A stretch of DNA of 46,643 nt from Candidatus Iainarchaeum sp. (GTDB lineage: Archaea > Iainarchaeota > Iainarchaeia > Iainarchaeales > JAGVWC01), in contig JAGVWC010000004.1 of NCBI GenBank assembly GCA_018304465.1, positions 1 to 46,643 on the forward strand. The letters are read 5' to 3'. The first letter of the stretch is position 1; every line of letters begins with the position of its first letter. The position numbers and the translations under genes are program-made. The notes under the pieces were generated by a model. It did not search any database. It had not been told where the DNA came from and saw only the letters and a program-made list of their open reading frames with translations. This document shows, piece after piece, positions 32,037 to 40,584 of this stretch.

Positions 32037-32947
32037 TTTTCAGGGTGCTCGCGACCATATTCTGCCGCAACGTCGTCAATTTTCGAAATCTGATATCTGC
32101 CGATTCCTCTTCGAGTCGATTCGATGGCTTGATCACTGGAAATACCCAGCAACGCGGCTCCGACAACGCCGACGAACGCCAATCTCTTGGCCACTTGCGG
32201 TAACCGACCCGCGCGTTCATCCGCCCATTTTCGGGCAACCCGGCTTGGATCCCGATAATATCGCTCGTCAAAACCCGGCCGCGGTTTGATCACGTCCAAT
32301 TCCGTCCAGCTCGCGGGATTTTGGATCGTTTCCGCGGAACGCTTCACGATTTCTTCAGGGGACAACCAAAACCGCTGATCCGCAAATGGCCGCAATTTTT
32401 CTTCGTTTTGCGTTTTTACCGTGCTGACGTTTACAAACACGCCGCGGATTTTTGTGTTTTTCTCTAACCTGGAAAGTTTTTGCATTAATGCGCGCAAATA
32501 ATTTTTTGCGGCCGTATACGACCGCCAAGCAAAAATATTATACTTATCACTGACTGATCCAAACGCGCACAAGGTAACCAACGGTCTTTTTGACTGTTGT
32601 CGCACCCGGAAAAGCAAGGCGCGGGAAACGTTTCGAAACGTGTCGACATTGGATTCCCACACTTCACGGTCGAACTCTTTTTCTTTTCGGGGATCTAGCT
32701 TGAATTTTCCGACTGCGTGAACCAAAACGATTTCATGTACATCCGAAAGCGGTAATTTTCGCATTTCTTGTTCCACTTGACGAGGGTCCGATAAATCCGC
32801 CTGCAAGTACGTCGTGTTCGGATTTTTGGTTTGAGCCGCCTTTCGGCTGATTCCCACGCAAACCGTTGCGGGTTGGGCTTCGAAAAAATCAACGTATGCT
32901 TTTCCGAGAGCGCCGTTTGCTCCCGTTACGATTACCATTCGGACCAT
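31976..32947 (-). CDS. Short-chain dehydrogenase/reductase with C-terminal extension
   Basis: 323 residues. Rossmann start MVIVTGANGALGKAY (glycine motif TGANGALG), a downstream ADLSDPRQ acidic turn, VHAVGKF, and the catalytic pair in SYTAAKNYLRAL (Y-x3-K) identify an SDR that oxidises or reduces a substrate with NAD(P). About 90 extra residues follow the fold, with a short hydrophobic segment (LAFVGVVGAALLGISS), which is unusual and may place it at the membrane. TATA-like ATTTAATA (32973-32980) lies about 28 nt upstream, so a leaderless start at 32947 or 32938 is likely. Substrate unknown. Confidence 0.8.
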   Translation of the reverse strand: MVRMVIVTGANGALGKAYVDFFEAQPATVCVGISRKAAQTKNPNTTYLQADLSDPRQVEQEMRKLPLSDVHEIVLVHAVGKFKLDPRKEKEFDREVWESNVDTFRNVSRALLFRVRQQSKRPLVTLCAFGSVSDKYNIFAWRSYTAAKNYLRALMQKLSRLEKNTKIRGVFVNVSTVKTQNEEKLRPFADQRFWLSPEEIVKRSAETIQNPASWTELDVIKPRPGFDERYYRDPSRVARKWADERAGRLPQVAKRLAFVGVVGAALLGISSDQAIESTRRGIGRYQISKIDDVAAEYGREHPEKCNRRKEAEGVNEIRSFEND

Positions 32948-32972
32948 GATGCATTGTTGATGAAAAAAGAAC

Positions 32973-32980
32973 TATTAAAT
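32973..32980 (-). promoter_or_regulatory. TATA box of the SDR gene
   Basis: ATTTAATA on the minus strand lies 26-33 nt upstream of the ATG at 32947. This is compatible with a leaderless mRNA. Confidence 0.45.
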
Positions 32981-32991
32981 GATTTCGGGTT

Positions 32992-34101
32992 TTAACCGCG
33001 CACGTCGCGAAAAGCTTGCCAAGCGGGTTTTTCGTTTCCGTCACTGGTTCGAAGCCCCATGGATTTGAAAAAATCGGCGTATCCTTCCCCGCTCCAATCG
33101 TGCAAAAACCACCAGATCCACACCTGCAGGTTCAGATCCTGGGTCAACACCGGCAAGCGCTTAATGAACTCTGCTTGGTTTTGTTCGGATCCGTGAAAAC
33201 CGGGTTCTCCTGCCGAAGGCCAACCGGATTCCGCGATGATCACTGGCTTTTGCGTATGCGACCCCAATTGGCGGTAATAATCCTCGGGGATTTTTCCCGG
33301 GGATTCGAAAAAAGGACTGGGATACGTGGTGATCGCCACCACATCCACGCTGGGCTCGATTTGTTCAAGCAAATCCCACTGCGACGATCCGTTTACTTTT
33401 CCCGTCAACTCTTCGAATTGAAACGTCGTTGTAACGATGGTGTCGGGGGACTCGTACTTGACTTCAGCAATGATTTCCTTAATCGCGGAAATCAAAAACA
33501 AGGCGTCTTCCGGGTGTTTTCGCATATACGTATTGATTTCGGATCCGATTCCCAAATATTTTGGTTTGTAATCGCGTACGATTCGCATCGTGTAATTCCG
33601 AAACGCCGCGCGAACCGCCGAATCCTGAAACTTGAACCCGATGGGAGCCACGTTCGGATCGATTTCCAATCGGTCGCTTCGAAGCGGATCAACCACGATC
33701 AATACGTTCAATTGGTTTTGTTTGGCCATCAACGCCACAAAATTCGTCTGCTCCAGATTCGGGGTTTTGTCCGCGGAACGCGGCGCATTCGCGTTTTCAG
33801 AAAATTTATTCCAATCGATGGCGGAATGATGCAACACCACGTCGGCGTTTCTTCCAAGCAAACGAAACGTGTCCATCCAACCCGCTTCGGTAATCGGTTG
33901 CGGCGGAATCGGAACGAATCCTTGTTCAAAAGAACGCGTGACTGGCGGCGAAAGAGGCGTGTTTTCATCCGGCGGAAAAACCGGGTTGTTTTGATCCGTG
34001 TTCTGATCCGGGATCTCGGGCGAAGCATCGGGCGCAGCGCAGCCCATCAACACCAACAAACACAAAAATCCGATTCCAACAAACGTCCAGCCATAATTCA
34101 T
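32992..34101 (-). CDS. Glycosidase-like (beta/alpha)8 lipoprotein
   Basis: 369 residues from the ATG at 34101; a longer frame to 34152 runs through the promoter and is rejected. The signal ends with lipobox LVLMGCAAP, so the protein should be lipid-anchored outside the cell. A Pro/Asp/Asn linker follows, then a (beta/alpha)8-like domain with YLGIGSEINTYM (candidate acid/base Glu) and PVIIAESGWPSAGEPG (candidate nucleophile Glu). The latter is very like the ESGWPSAG signature of family GH17 and related clan GH-A enzymes. It ends with WIWWFLHDWSGEG and KPAWQAF. It may trim a surface polysaccharide; the substrate is not predictable. Confidence 0.72.
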   Translation of the reverse strand: MNYGWTFVGIGFLCLLVLMGCAAPDASPEIPDQNTDQNNPVFPPDENTPLSPPVTRSFEQGFVPIPPQPITEAGWMDTFRLLGRNADVVLHHSAIDWNKFSENANAPRSADKTPNLEQTNFVALMAKQNQLNVLIVVDPLRSDRLEIDPNVAPIGFKFQDSAVRAAFRNYTMRIVRDYKPKYLGIGSEINTYMRKHPEDALFLISAIKEIIAEVKYESPDTIVTTTFQFEELTGKVNGSSQWDLLEQIEPSVDVVAITTYPSPFFESPGKIPEDYYRQLGSHTQKPVIIAESGWPSAGEPGFHGSEQNQAEFIKRLPVLTQDLNLQVWIWWFLHDWSGEGYADFFKSMGLRTSDGNEKPAWQAFRDVRG

Positions 34102-34123
34102 GAATTTATATACGTGAAGAAAA

Positions 34124-34133
34124 TTTTTAAAAG
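34124..34133 (-). promoter_or_regulatory. TATA box of the glycosidase-like lipoprotein gene
   Basis: CTTTTAAAAA on the minus strand is centred about 27 nt upstream of the ATG at 34101, giving a leaderless transcript and deciding the start in favour of 34101. Confidence 0.45.
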
Positions 34134-34198
34134 AAACTATCCGCTTTTTCATCGTTTGAATTAAAAACTCTTCTCCCTTTCATCTAATCGGATTCGTT

Positions 34199-34204
34199 TT
34201 TATA
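34199..34204 (+). promoter_or_regulatory. TATA box of the pyruvate phosphate dikinase gene
   Basis: TTTATA about 55 nt upstream of the ATG puts the transcript start near 34228. A strong GGAGGA ribosome-binding site (34244-34249) then lies 7 nt before the ATG at 34257. Confidence 0.5.
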
Positions 34205-34256
34205 CGGTTTTTTTCGTGAAAAATCGTTCTTTTGATTTAATTTGGAGGAAAAATAC

Positions 34257-36887
34257 ATGACCACAAAATATGTCCACTTGTTTACGGAAGGAAACAAGGA
34301 CCAAAAAGACCTGCTCGGCGGAAAAGGCGCCAACCTGGCGGAAATGACCAACGCCGGATTGCCGGTTCCACCCGGTTTTACGATTTCAACCGACGCGTGC
34401 CGTCACTATTATAAAAACGGCGAAAAAGTTCCCGTCGAACTGGACAAACAAATGATGGACGCCTTAAAAAACGTTGAAAAACAAACCGGAAAAGAATTCG
34501 GCGGCGAAAACCCGTTATTGGTTTCGGTTCGGTCCGGCGCCAAATTTTCGATGCCCGGAATGATGGACACGGTGTTAAACCTCGGATTAAACGACACCAC
34601 GGTTTTGGCATTGGAAAAGAAAAGCAAAAATCCGCGTTTTGCGTGGGATTCCTACCGACGATTCATCCAGATGTTCTCGGATGTCGTGCTTGAAATTCAC
34701 GTGAATCATTTCGAAGAACTGCTTCACAACATGAAAGAAAAACACAAATACAAAACCGACCTGGATCTAACCGCAAACGATCTTAAAGAACTGGTCATGC
34801 AGTACAAAGCCCTCGTTCGAAAAAACCTGGGAAAAGATTTTCCAAGCGATCCTGTCGAACAGTTGCGCATGTCGCGTGACGCCGTGTTCAAAAGCTGGAA
34901 CTCGGACCGCGCTATCATTTACCGCCGTCTTCACGATATTCCCCATGATTTGGGAACCGCCGTCAACATCCAATCCATGGTGTTCGGAAACCTCGGAGAC
35001 GACTCGGGAACCGGCGTGGCGTTCACGCGCGATCCCGCCAACGGAGACAACGTTTTTTACGGGGAATTCCTCGTCAACGCCCAAGGTGAAGACGTGGTCG
35101 CCGGAATCCGCACTCCCCAACCGATTATCGAAATGAAAAAAGTGTTCCCGCCGATGTACGACGAACTGGTCGCGGTTCGGAAAAAACTCGAACACCACTA
35201 TCACGACATGCAGGATTTCGAATTCACGATCGAACAAGGAACCCTGTACATGCTCCAGACCCGAAACGGAAAACGAACTGCAAAAGCCGCGGTTAAAATC
35301 GCGGTGGACATGGAACACGAAGGACTCGTTTCTCAAGAACAAGCGCTTTTGATGGTCGATCCCAACGCGTTGAACCAATTATTGCACAAGACCTTTGATC
35401 CAAAACACAAATACAACGCGCTTACCAAAGGACTTGCCGCATCTCCCGGGGCCGCGGTCGGAAAAGTCGTTTTTAACGCCGAAACCGCCAAACTCTGGGC
35501 CGAAGGAGGCCACAAAGTCATTTTGGTTCGCATTGAAACCTCGCCGGAAGATATTCAGGGAATGGTTTCCTCGCAAGGAATCCTGACCACGCGCGGCGGA
35601 ACTACCTCGCACGCGGCGGTTGTTGCCCGAGGAATGGGAAAATGCTGTGTTGCCGGCGCCGGAGACATTCGCGTTAATGAAAAAGAAAAATTCTTCGAAG
35701 TATCCAACCAAGTCATCAAAGAAGGCGACCTGATTTCGTTGAACGGAACCACGGGCGAAGTCATTATGGGCGCTGTTCCAACGGTTGATCCCGCCATTTC
35801 AGGCGAATTCAAAACTTTGATGGAATGGGCTGACAAAACCCGGCGACTCGAAGTCCGAACCAACGCCGACACCCCCAAAGACGCGCAAATCGCGCTTAAT
35901 TTCGGAGCCCAAGGAATCGGATTGTGCCGAACCGAACACATGTTCTTTGAAGGCGACCGAATCACGGCCATGCGCGAAATGATCCTGGCCGACTCCACAG
36001 AAGGACGCAAAAAAGCGCTGTCTAAACTCTTGCCGTACCAACGCGAAGACTTTTTCGGTTTGTTCAAAGTCATGACCGGAAAACCCGTCATCGTACGGTT
36101 TTTGGACCCGCCGTTGCACGAATTCCTGCCCAAAACCGACAAGGAAATCGAAGAACTCTCGGAACAAATCAACGTTTCCGTCAAAAAAATCAAGGAAACC
36201 ATCGAAGACTTGCACGAATTCAATCCCATGCTTGGCTTTCGCGGCTGCCGACTCGGCGTCGTTTACCCGGAGATTTCTTCGATGCAAGCCCAAGCGATTT
36301 TCGAAGCCGCGATTGAAGCCAAAAACAAAGGATTCACGCCAGTGCCCGAAATCGAAGTGCCTAACGTGATTTCCGTGAACGAATTCAAGCTGATCAAAAA
36401 CCTGATCCTCGAACAAGCCAAAGCCACCGGTGCCGAAGGAAAAATCAAATACAAAATCGGAACCATGATCGAATTCCCGCGCGCCGCGTTCATCGCCGAC
36501 GATTTGGCCCACGAAGCCGAATTCATGAGCTTTGGAACCAACGACTTGACGCAAACCACGCTCGGATTCTCGCGCGACGACGTCGCCAAATTCATCGGAG
36601 TCTACATTGACAAAGGCATTTTCGATCGCGACCCCTTTCAAGCCATCGACCAACACGGCGTCGGACGCGTCATGCAAATGGCCGTCGAAAAAGCCCGTTC
36701 CGTCAAAAGCGACTTGGACATCGGAATCTGCGGAGAACACGGCGGAGAACCATCATCGGTTGAATTCTGTCACCGCATCGGATTATCCAATGTCAGCTGT
36801 TCGCCGTACCGCGTGCCCATCGCACGACTCGCCGCGGCCCAAGCCGTCATTCGGGAAAAACAAGCTTTCTCCAAATCCAAAAAATAA
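34257..36887 (+). CDS. ppdK: Pyruvate, phosphate dikinase
   Basis: 876 residues, the usual family length. It interconverts pyruvate + ATP + Pi and phosphoenolpyruvate + AMP + PPi, so it can serve glycolysis or gluconeogenesis. N-terminal ATP-grasp domain (LLGGKGANLAEMTNAGLPVP; SVRSGAKFSMPGMMDTVLNL), central swivelling domain with catalytic His in TTRGGTTSHAAVVARGMG (about 445-462), and C-terminal PEP barrel (GIGLCRTEHMF, GFRGCRLGV, FGTNDLTQTTLGFSRDD) ending in GICGEHGGEPSSVEFC and NVSCSPYRVPIARLAAAQ with the catalytic Cys. The start at 34257 is set by the GGAGGA site; a TTG 15 nt upstream overlaps that site. Confidence 0.96.
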   Translation: MTTKYVHLFTEGNKDQKDLLGGKGANLAEMTNAGLPVPPGFTISTDACRHYYKNGEKVPVELDKQMMDALKNVEKQTGKEFGGENPLLVSVRSGAKFSMPGMMDTVLNLGLNDTTVLALEKKSKNPRFAWDSYRRFIQMFSDVVLEIHVNHFEELLHNMKEKHKYKTDLDLTANDLKELVMQYKALVRKNLGKDFPSDPVEQLRMSRDAVFKSWNSDRAIIYRRLHDIPHDLGTAVNIQSMVFGNLGDDSGTGVAFTRDPANGDNVFYGEFLVNAQGEDVVAGIRTPQPIIEMKKVFPPMYDELVAVRKKLEHHYHDMQDFEFTIEQGTLYMLQTRNGKRTAKAAVKIAVDMEHEGLVSQEQALLMVDPNALNQLLHKTFDPKHKYNALTKGLAASPGAAVGKVVFNAETAKLWAEGGHKVILVRIETSPEDIQGMVSSQGILTTRGGTTSHAAVVARGMGKCCVAGAGDIRVNEKEKFFEVSNQVIKEGDLISLNGTTGEVIMGAVPTVDPAISGEFKTLMEWADKTRRLEVRTNADTPKDAQIALNFGAQGIGLCRTEHMFFEGDRITAMREMILADSTEGRKKALSKLLPYQREDFFGLFKVMTGKPVIVRFLDPPLHEFLPKTDKEIEELSEQINVSVKKIKETIEDLHEFNPMLGFRGCRLGVVYPEISSMQAQAIFEAAIEAKNKGFTPVPEIEVPNVISVNEFKLIKNLILEQAKATGAEGKIKYKIGTMIEFPRAAFIADDLAHEAEFMSFGTNDLTQTTLGFSRDDVAKFIGVYIDKGIFDRDPFQAIDQHGVGRVMQMAVEKARSVKSDLDIGICGEHGGEPSSVEFCHRIGLSNVSCSPYRVPIARLAAAQAVIREKQAFSKSKK

Positions 36888-36902
36888 ACCAGTCCAAAGA
36901 GC

Positions 36903-36940
36903 GGGGAAAGCCCCCTTTCCCCCTCTTTTTCTTTTCTTTT
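36903..36940 (+). terminator. Hairpin terminator after ppdK
   Basis: A perfect 8-bp stem GGGGAAAG / CTTTCCCC with a CCCC loop (36903-36922) is followed by a T-rich run (36924-36940). It lies 15 nt after the ppdK stop. Confidence 0.8.
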
Positions 36941-36980
36941 CCAAGCATCAAACCTTTCAATGAACCCGTTTCCCCACAGC

Positions 36981-36988
36981 TTAAATAC
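36981..36988 (+). promoter_or_regulatory. TATA box of the MgtE half-transporter pair
   Basis: TTAAATAC is centred about 25 nt before the ATG at 37010, so the mRNA should be leaderless. No ribosome-binding site is visible. Confidence 0.5.
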
Positions 36989-37009
36989 TAGATTTCTCTT
37001 TCTTTTGCT

Positions 37010-37552
37010 ATGGGCTTTTTTGACAAGGACTTTTTCGAAATACTTTCCGCAGAAACCGTTTCGCTTTTCGGCGGACTCGTAGTCGGAACCATTCTTCTGA
37101 TTTACACTGGCGAATTCCTGTTGATTCCGGGAATGCTGATCCTACTGCCGGGTTTTTTTGAATTACGCGGAAACATCAGCGGTTCGTTTGCAGCGCGATT
37201 AAGCTCCGGTCTATTCCTAGGCGTAATCGATCCATATCATCCCGGCAAACGCATCATTGGGCAAAATCTCTTGGCGTCGTTTCTGCTCGCGATCGTGGTT
37301 TCGCTTGCGCTGGGCCTCATCGCGTTTCTCTTCATCTACTTCGCTTTTTCAACGGTGTACCCGCGTATCCTCCTCATTTCCGTGATTGCGGGAGTGATCG
37401 CCAACGCGATCGAAATCCCCCTTACCCTGTACGCGACCTTTATTTTGTTTCGCAAGGGCCATGACCCCAATAACATCATGGGGCCGTTTGTCAGCGTCAG
37501 CGGAGACGTCATCAGTCTCTTCGCATTGATCATCGCGGTGCTCGTGGTATGA
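37010..37552 (+). CDS. MgtE-family divalent cation transporter, half 1
   Basis: A 180-residue integral membrane protein with about five hydrophobic helices. The family signature is LPGFFELRGNISGSFAARLS (about 43-62), where polar residues in a helix line the cation path. It lacks the cytosolic N and CBS domains of bacterial MgtE. It overlaps the next gene as ATGA (37549-37552), which encodes a second, different half. Together they would make the 10-helix arrangement of SLC41/MgtE carriers, importing Mg or another divalent cation. Confidence 0.78.
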   Translation: MGFFDKDFFEILSAETVSLFGGLVVGTILLIYTGEFLLIPGMLILLPGFFELRGNISGSFAARLSSGLFLGVIDPYHPGKRIIGQNLLASFLLAIVVSLALGLIAFLFIYFAFSTVYPRILLISVIAGVIANAIEIPLTLYATFILFRKGHDPNNIMGPFVSVSGDVISLFALIIAVLVV

Positions 37553-38244
37553 AGACAATTCGGGAACATCTGGAAGAACTGCGCCAAATCAAGCGAAAAG
37601 AACATCACCCGCTCGTACACGAGATTCATGTGCAGCACCGCATTTCCAAGAAAACCCTCTTTTACGTCAAGGAATACGGTCCGCATTCGCACATCGCGCA
37701 CACGATCATCAAGGAAAGCTGGAAAATCCTCTTGTTCGCATCGGTCTTAAGTTCATTCGGCGGGTTTGCCTTGGAACAAATCAAGGAAATATTCATTTCC
37801 ATCAGCCCCCTCATTATTCTGTTGCCTGCCTTAAACGGCCTCATCGGAGACCTTGGAACCATTATTTCATCCAACTTTTCCACGTTTCTTCACGAAGGCA
37901 AAATCGGTCCGCACTGGTGGAAAAACCCCGAATTAAGAAAGCTATTCGGACAACTCTTCGTGATCGCTGTTCTATTTGCGGGCGCCGGAAGTCTGTTGGC
38001 CATCGTCGTTTCGCAATTCGTCGGAAACGCTTTTGACACCGCGCACGCCTACAAAATATTCCTCATCGCATTCATCGACGTGGTCATGCTGGTCGTGCTT
38101 TTGTCGTTGGTCGCAATCCTGGCGGGGCTGTATTTTTACCACAAAGGCGAAGACCCCAACAACTTTTTAATTCCCATCACCACTTCGGTTGCCGACTTTG
38201 GGAACATGCTGCTTCTCGTCGGGCTTGTCATCCTGTTTTTTTAA
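37549..38244 (+). CDS. MgtE-family divalent cation transporter, half 2
   Basis: 231 residues. A charged N-terminal cytosolic stretch (about 1-55, KRKEHHPLVHEIHVQH) precedes about five membrane helices. The signature is PALNGLIGDLGTIISSNFST followed by FLHEGKIGPHWW (about 95-130), and the sequence GEDPNNFLIPITTSVADFG near the end matches the RKGHDPNNIMGPFVSVSGD segment of half 1, showing they are homologous. The pair probably forms a heterodimer. His-rich N-terminal part could sense metal. Confidence 0.78.
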   Translation: MKTIREHLEELRQIKRKEHHPLVHEIHVQHRISKKTLFYVKEYGPHSHIAHTIIKESWKILLFASVLSSFGGFALEQIKEIFISISPLIILLPALNGLIGDLGTIISSNFSTFLHEGKIGPHWWKNPELRKLFGQLFVIAVLFAGAGSLLAIVVSQFVGNAFDTAHAYKIFLIAFIDVVMLVVLLSLVAILAGLYFYHKGEDPNNFLIPITTSVADFGNMLLLVGLVILFF

Positions 38245-38260
38245 ACCACCCTATTTAAAA

Positions 38261-38267
38261 TTTATAA
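38261..38267 (+). promoter_or_regulatory. TATA box of the Lys/Arg-rich protein gene
   Basis: TTTATAA, with TTTAAAA directly before it (38254-38260), lies 28-41 nt upstream of the TTG at 38295. Confidence 0.4.
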
Positions 38268-38294
38268 CCTGATTATAATACGGGGGGTGTTGGT

Positions 38295-38711
38295 TTGCCA
38301 CGGAAAAAAACAGGTAAAAAAACCGCCGGGACCCGGTCCCGAAAAACCAGAAAAAAAACAAGTTTGAAACAAAAAATCAGCAACAGACTCCAAAAAATTA
38401 ACACGCGCGCTGTTGTTCGGGGAATTAAAGCATCGATTCCAAAACTAAAAAGGAAAGTCGCAGCCGTTTCAAAAAAAGCCGCGCTGGCTGTCAAGCGACT
38501 TCCTCAGACTGCAAAAAAACTAAAAAACAAATCCGTTCGAACCGTTCGAAAAGCAGGTGATCTGGGGACGCGTATCAAACACGTGGGCGAATCCGTTGAA
38601 ATCGGCGCCGCGCGCGTCGAAGGCGCGATCGAAGAAGTATCCGAAAGCATCGCGGACATCAAAGACAGCGCGACCCGAAAAACGAACCGTTCGACCCGAA
38701 AAAATACCTGA
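38295..38711 (+). CDS. Lys/Arg-rich protein, possible DNA-associated
   Basis: 138 residues from a TTG start with a GGGGGTG ribosome-binding site 7-8 nt upstream. The first two thirds are extremely basic (PRKKTGKKTAGTRSRKTRKK, KKLKNKSVRTVRKAG), with Ala/Lys helices resembling histone H1-like tails. The last third is a more acidic helix (EGAIEEVSESIADIKDS). Such composition suits nucleic-acid binding or chromatin compaction, but this is inferred from composition only. No family recognised. Confidence 0.6.
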   Translation: MPRKKTGKKTAGTRSRKTRKKTSLKQKISNRLQKINTRAVVRGIKASIPKLKRKVAAVSKKAALAVKRLPQTAKKLKNKSVRTVRKAGDLGTRIKHVGESVEIGAARVEGAIEEVSESIADIKDSATRKTNRSTRKNT

Positions 38712-38735
38712 CGAACTTTGGCCGAAAGAAAAAAA

Positions 38736-38758
38736 GGTCCTAACGGACCCCGTTTTTT
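38736..38758 (+). terminator. Hairpin terminator after the Lys/Arg-rich gene
   Basis: Stem GGTCC-TAAC-GGACC (38736-38749) followed by six T (38753-38758). It lies between convergent genes, just before the end of glyA. Confidence 0.65.
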
Positions 38759-38767
38759 CCGACGGTT

Positions 38768-40033
38768 TTAGACGTAAAACGGATAACCCGCGCAGAATTC
38801 CTTGACATCCGACCTGATGCGGGACAACGCCGCGTCATCATTTGGCTTGTCAAGCGCCTCAAGAATAAACCGGCCGACTTCTTTCATTTCGCTTTCTTGC
38901 ATGCCACGCGTGGTCAGCACCGGGGTTCCGATCCGGATTCCGCTTGGATCCCATGGTTTTCGCTCGTCAAACGGAATCGTGTTCTTATTGCAGTAAATTC
39001 CCGCCTTGTCCAGCGTGGTTTCCGCTTGTTTTCCCGCCAAATTTTTGCTCTTGATGGTGTTTACCAACAACAAGTGATTGTCGGTTCCGCCGCTGGCCAG
39101 CGTGCATCCGCCCGCCAAGAGTTCGTCCGCCAATGCTTTGGCGTTTTTGACGATTTGCTTTGCGTACTCCGCAAACGCGGGTTCCATCGCTTCCTTGAAA
39201 CAAACGGCTTTTCCCGCGATGATGTGTTCGTGCGGTCCGCCTTGCAACCCCGGAAAAACCGCCTTGTCAATTTTTTCTTTCCACTCTTCTTTGCACAAGA
39301 TCATGCCGCTGCGGGGACCGCGAAGCGTCTTGTGCGTTGTCGTGGTCACGATGTCAAAAAATGGCACTGGATTCTCGTGTACTCCGGTCACGCACAACCC
39401 CGCGATATGCGCGATGTCCGCCATGCAAACCGCGCCTACCTCGTCGCAGATTTTTCGGAATTCCTTAAAATCAATCGAACGCGGATACGCCGTGTAACCC
39501 GAAAGAATCAGTTTTGGTTTTTCCTGTATCGCCAGTTTCCGGATCGCGTCATAATCCAGCATTTCGGTTTCGCGATCCAGTCCATACTGGACGTTGTGAA
39601 ACCATTTTCCCGAAAAATTAACCGGGTGGCCATGCGACAAATGCCCGCCTTCGGTCAGCTTCATTCCCAAAAACGTGTCGCCGTGCTCCATGGTCGCGTA
39701 ATACGCGGCCATGTTGGCGGGAGAACCCGACAACGGCTGTACATTGGCGTGCTGGGCGCCAAACAATTTTTTGGCACGGTCAATCGCCAGATTTTCCACG
39801 ACATCCGTGAATTCGTTTCCGCCGTAATACCTTTTTCCGGGATATCCTTCCGAGTACTTGTTGTTTAAAATGCTGCCCATGGCTTCAAGAACGGCCTGCG
39901 AAACCAGGTTTTCGCTTGGAATCAGTTCGATTCCGTCCATCTGCCGTTTTTTCTCGTGTTCAATCGCGTTGAACAAATCCGGATCGTACTGTTTGATCGC
40001 ATCCAAATGCATTTGGTACTTGGGTCCCGTCAT
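38768..40033 (-). CDS. glyA: Serine hydroxymethyltransferase
   Basis: A 421-residue PLP enzyme converting serine and tetrahydrofolate to glycine and methylene-tetrahydrofolate. Motifs: ELIPSENLVSQAVLEAMGS (about 36-54), YYGGNEFTDVVE, DIAHIAGL, the PLP lysine in VTTTTHKTLRGPRSG (about 228-242), and GGPHEHIIAGKAV. The length and motifs are of the bacterial type. A GGTGG ribosome-binding site precedes the ATG. It is last in a minus-strand group with folC and supplies the cofactor that the divergent ThyX-like protein would use. Confidence 0.95.
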   Translation of the reverse strand: MTGPKYQMHLDAIKQYDPDLFNAIEHEKKRQMDGIELIPSENLVSQAVLEAMGSILNNKYSEGYPGKRYYGGNEFTDVVENLAIDRAKKLFGAQHANVQPLSGSPANMAAYYATMEHGDTFLGMKLTEGGHLSHGHPVNFSGKWFHNVQYGLDRETEMLDYDAIRKLAIQEKPKLILSGYTAYPRSIDFKEFRKICDEVGAVCMADIAHIAGLCVTGVHENPVPFFDIVTTTTHKTLRGPRSGMILCKEEWKEKIDKAVFPGLQGGPHEHIIAGKAVCFKEAMEPAFAEYAKQIVKNAKALADELLAGGCTLASGGTDNHLLLVNTIKSKNLAGKQAETTLDKAGIYCNKNTIPFDERKPWDPSGIRIGTPVLTTRGMQESEMKEVGRFILEALDKPNDDAALSRIRSDVKEFCAGYPFYV

Positions 40034-40081
40034 GATTCCACCGCAGAAACAAACGCGAAAATCATTAAAAAACAGGCGTTC

Positions 40082-40555
40082 TTAGGGAGTCCGGTGCCGC
40101 CGCGAAACCTTCAGCTCCTGAAGAAAAAAACGCGCGTCCGCGATTTTGGCGTTGATCCGGCGCATTTCTTCAACCAAATCATTAAAACGAACCATTTCCC
40201 GGTCGCGTTCAACGGATGATAGACGCGGGTTCGAAAGCCGGTCCCGAATCTTTTTCGCTTTTTGCATTTCGCGTTCAAGCCGAGGAACGTTTTCCTCAAG
40301 CGACTCCACTGCAAAAAAAAACTCGTCGATTTTTTTGAGGTCTCCCCAATCCTTCTTTTCGTTTGCCAGTTTTTGAGCCACGCCTTCAAGGGTTCCGAAA
40401 TCTTTTTTTGCTCTCGAAAAAGCGGATCGCTCCGCGGCATAATCGATCACGCGAGGAGAATACACTGGCGCGCATCCCGCAGCCAAAAGACCCGCGCTCA
40501 TCAATGCTTTGGCAAGGCGTAACCGGGGCTTTGGCTTTTTCACGCGTGGTTTCAT
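40082..40555 (-). CDS. Coiled-coil lipoprotein
   Basis: 157 residues. A very basic N-terminus (MKPRVKKPKPRLRLAKAL) precedes a signal ending in lipobox GLLAAGCAP. The mature part is helical and charged with coiled-coil character (ESLEENVPRLEREMQKAKKI). It should be attached to the outer face of the membrane. It lies between the queuosine-precursor transporter and glyA genes; no functional link is evident. Confidence 0.6.
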   Translation of the reverse strand: MKPRVKKPKPRLRLAKALMSAGLLAAGCAPVYSPRVIDYAAERSAFSRAKKDFGTLEGVAQKLANEKKDWGDLKKIDEFFFAVESLEENVPRLEREMQKAKKIRDRLSNPRLSSVERDREMVRFNDLVEEMRRINAKIADARFFLQELKVSRRHRTP

Positions 40556-40584
40556 ATGTGGTCAATCATTGTCTTTTTGAAAAT

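Noticed and set aside
33016..34164. 382-codon plus-strand frame opposite the glycosidase-like gene
   Set aside because: It is an antisense shadow: the product is Arg/His-rich without motifs, while the minus strand has signal peptide, lipobox and active-site motifs.
35799..36740. 313-codon minus-strand frame inside ppdK (also 34767-35378)
   Set aside because: Antisense shadows of a clear pyruvate phosphate dikinase; high Phe/Asp/Val-Gly composition from reversed codons.
38897..39868. 323-codon plus-strand frame opposite glyA
   Set aside because: Shadow of a gene with full SHMT motifs; no start signal or motif of its own.
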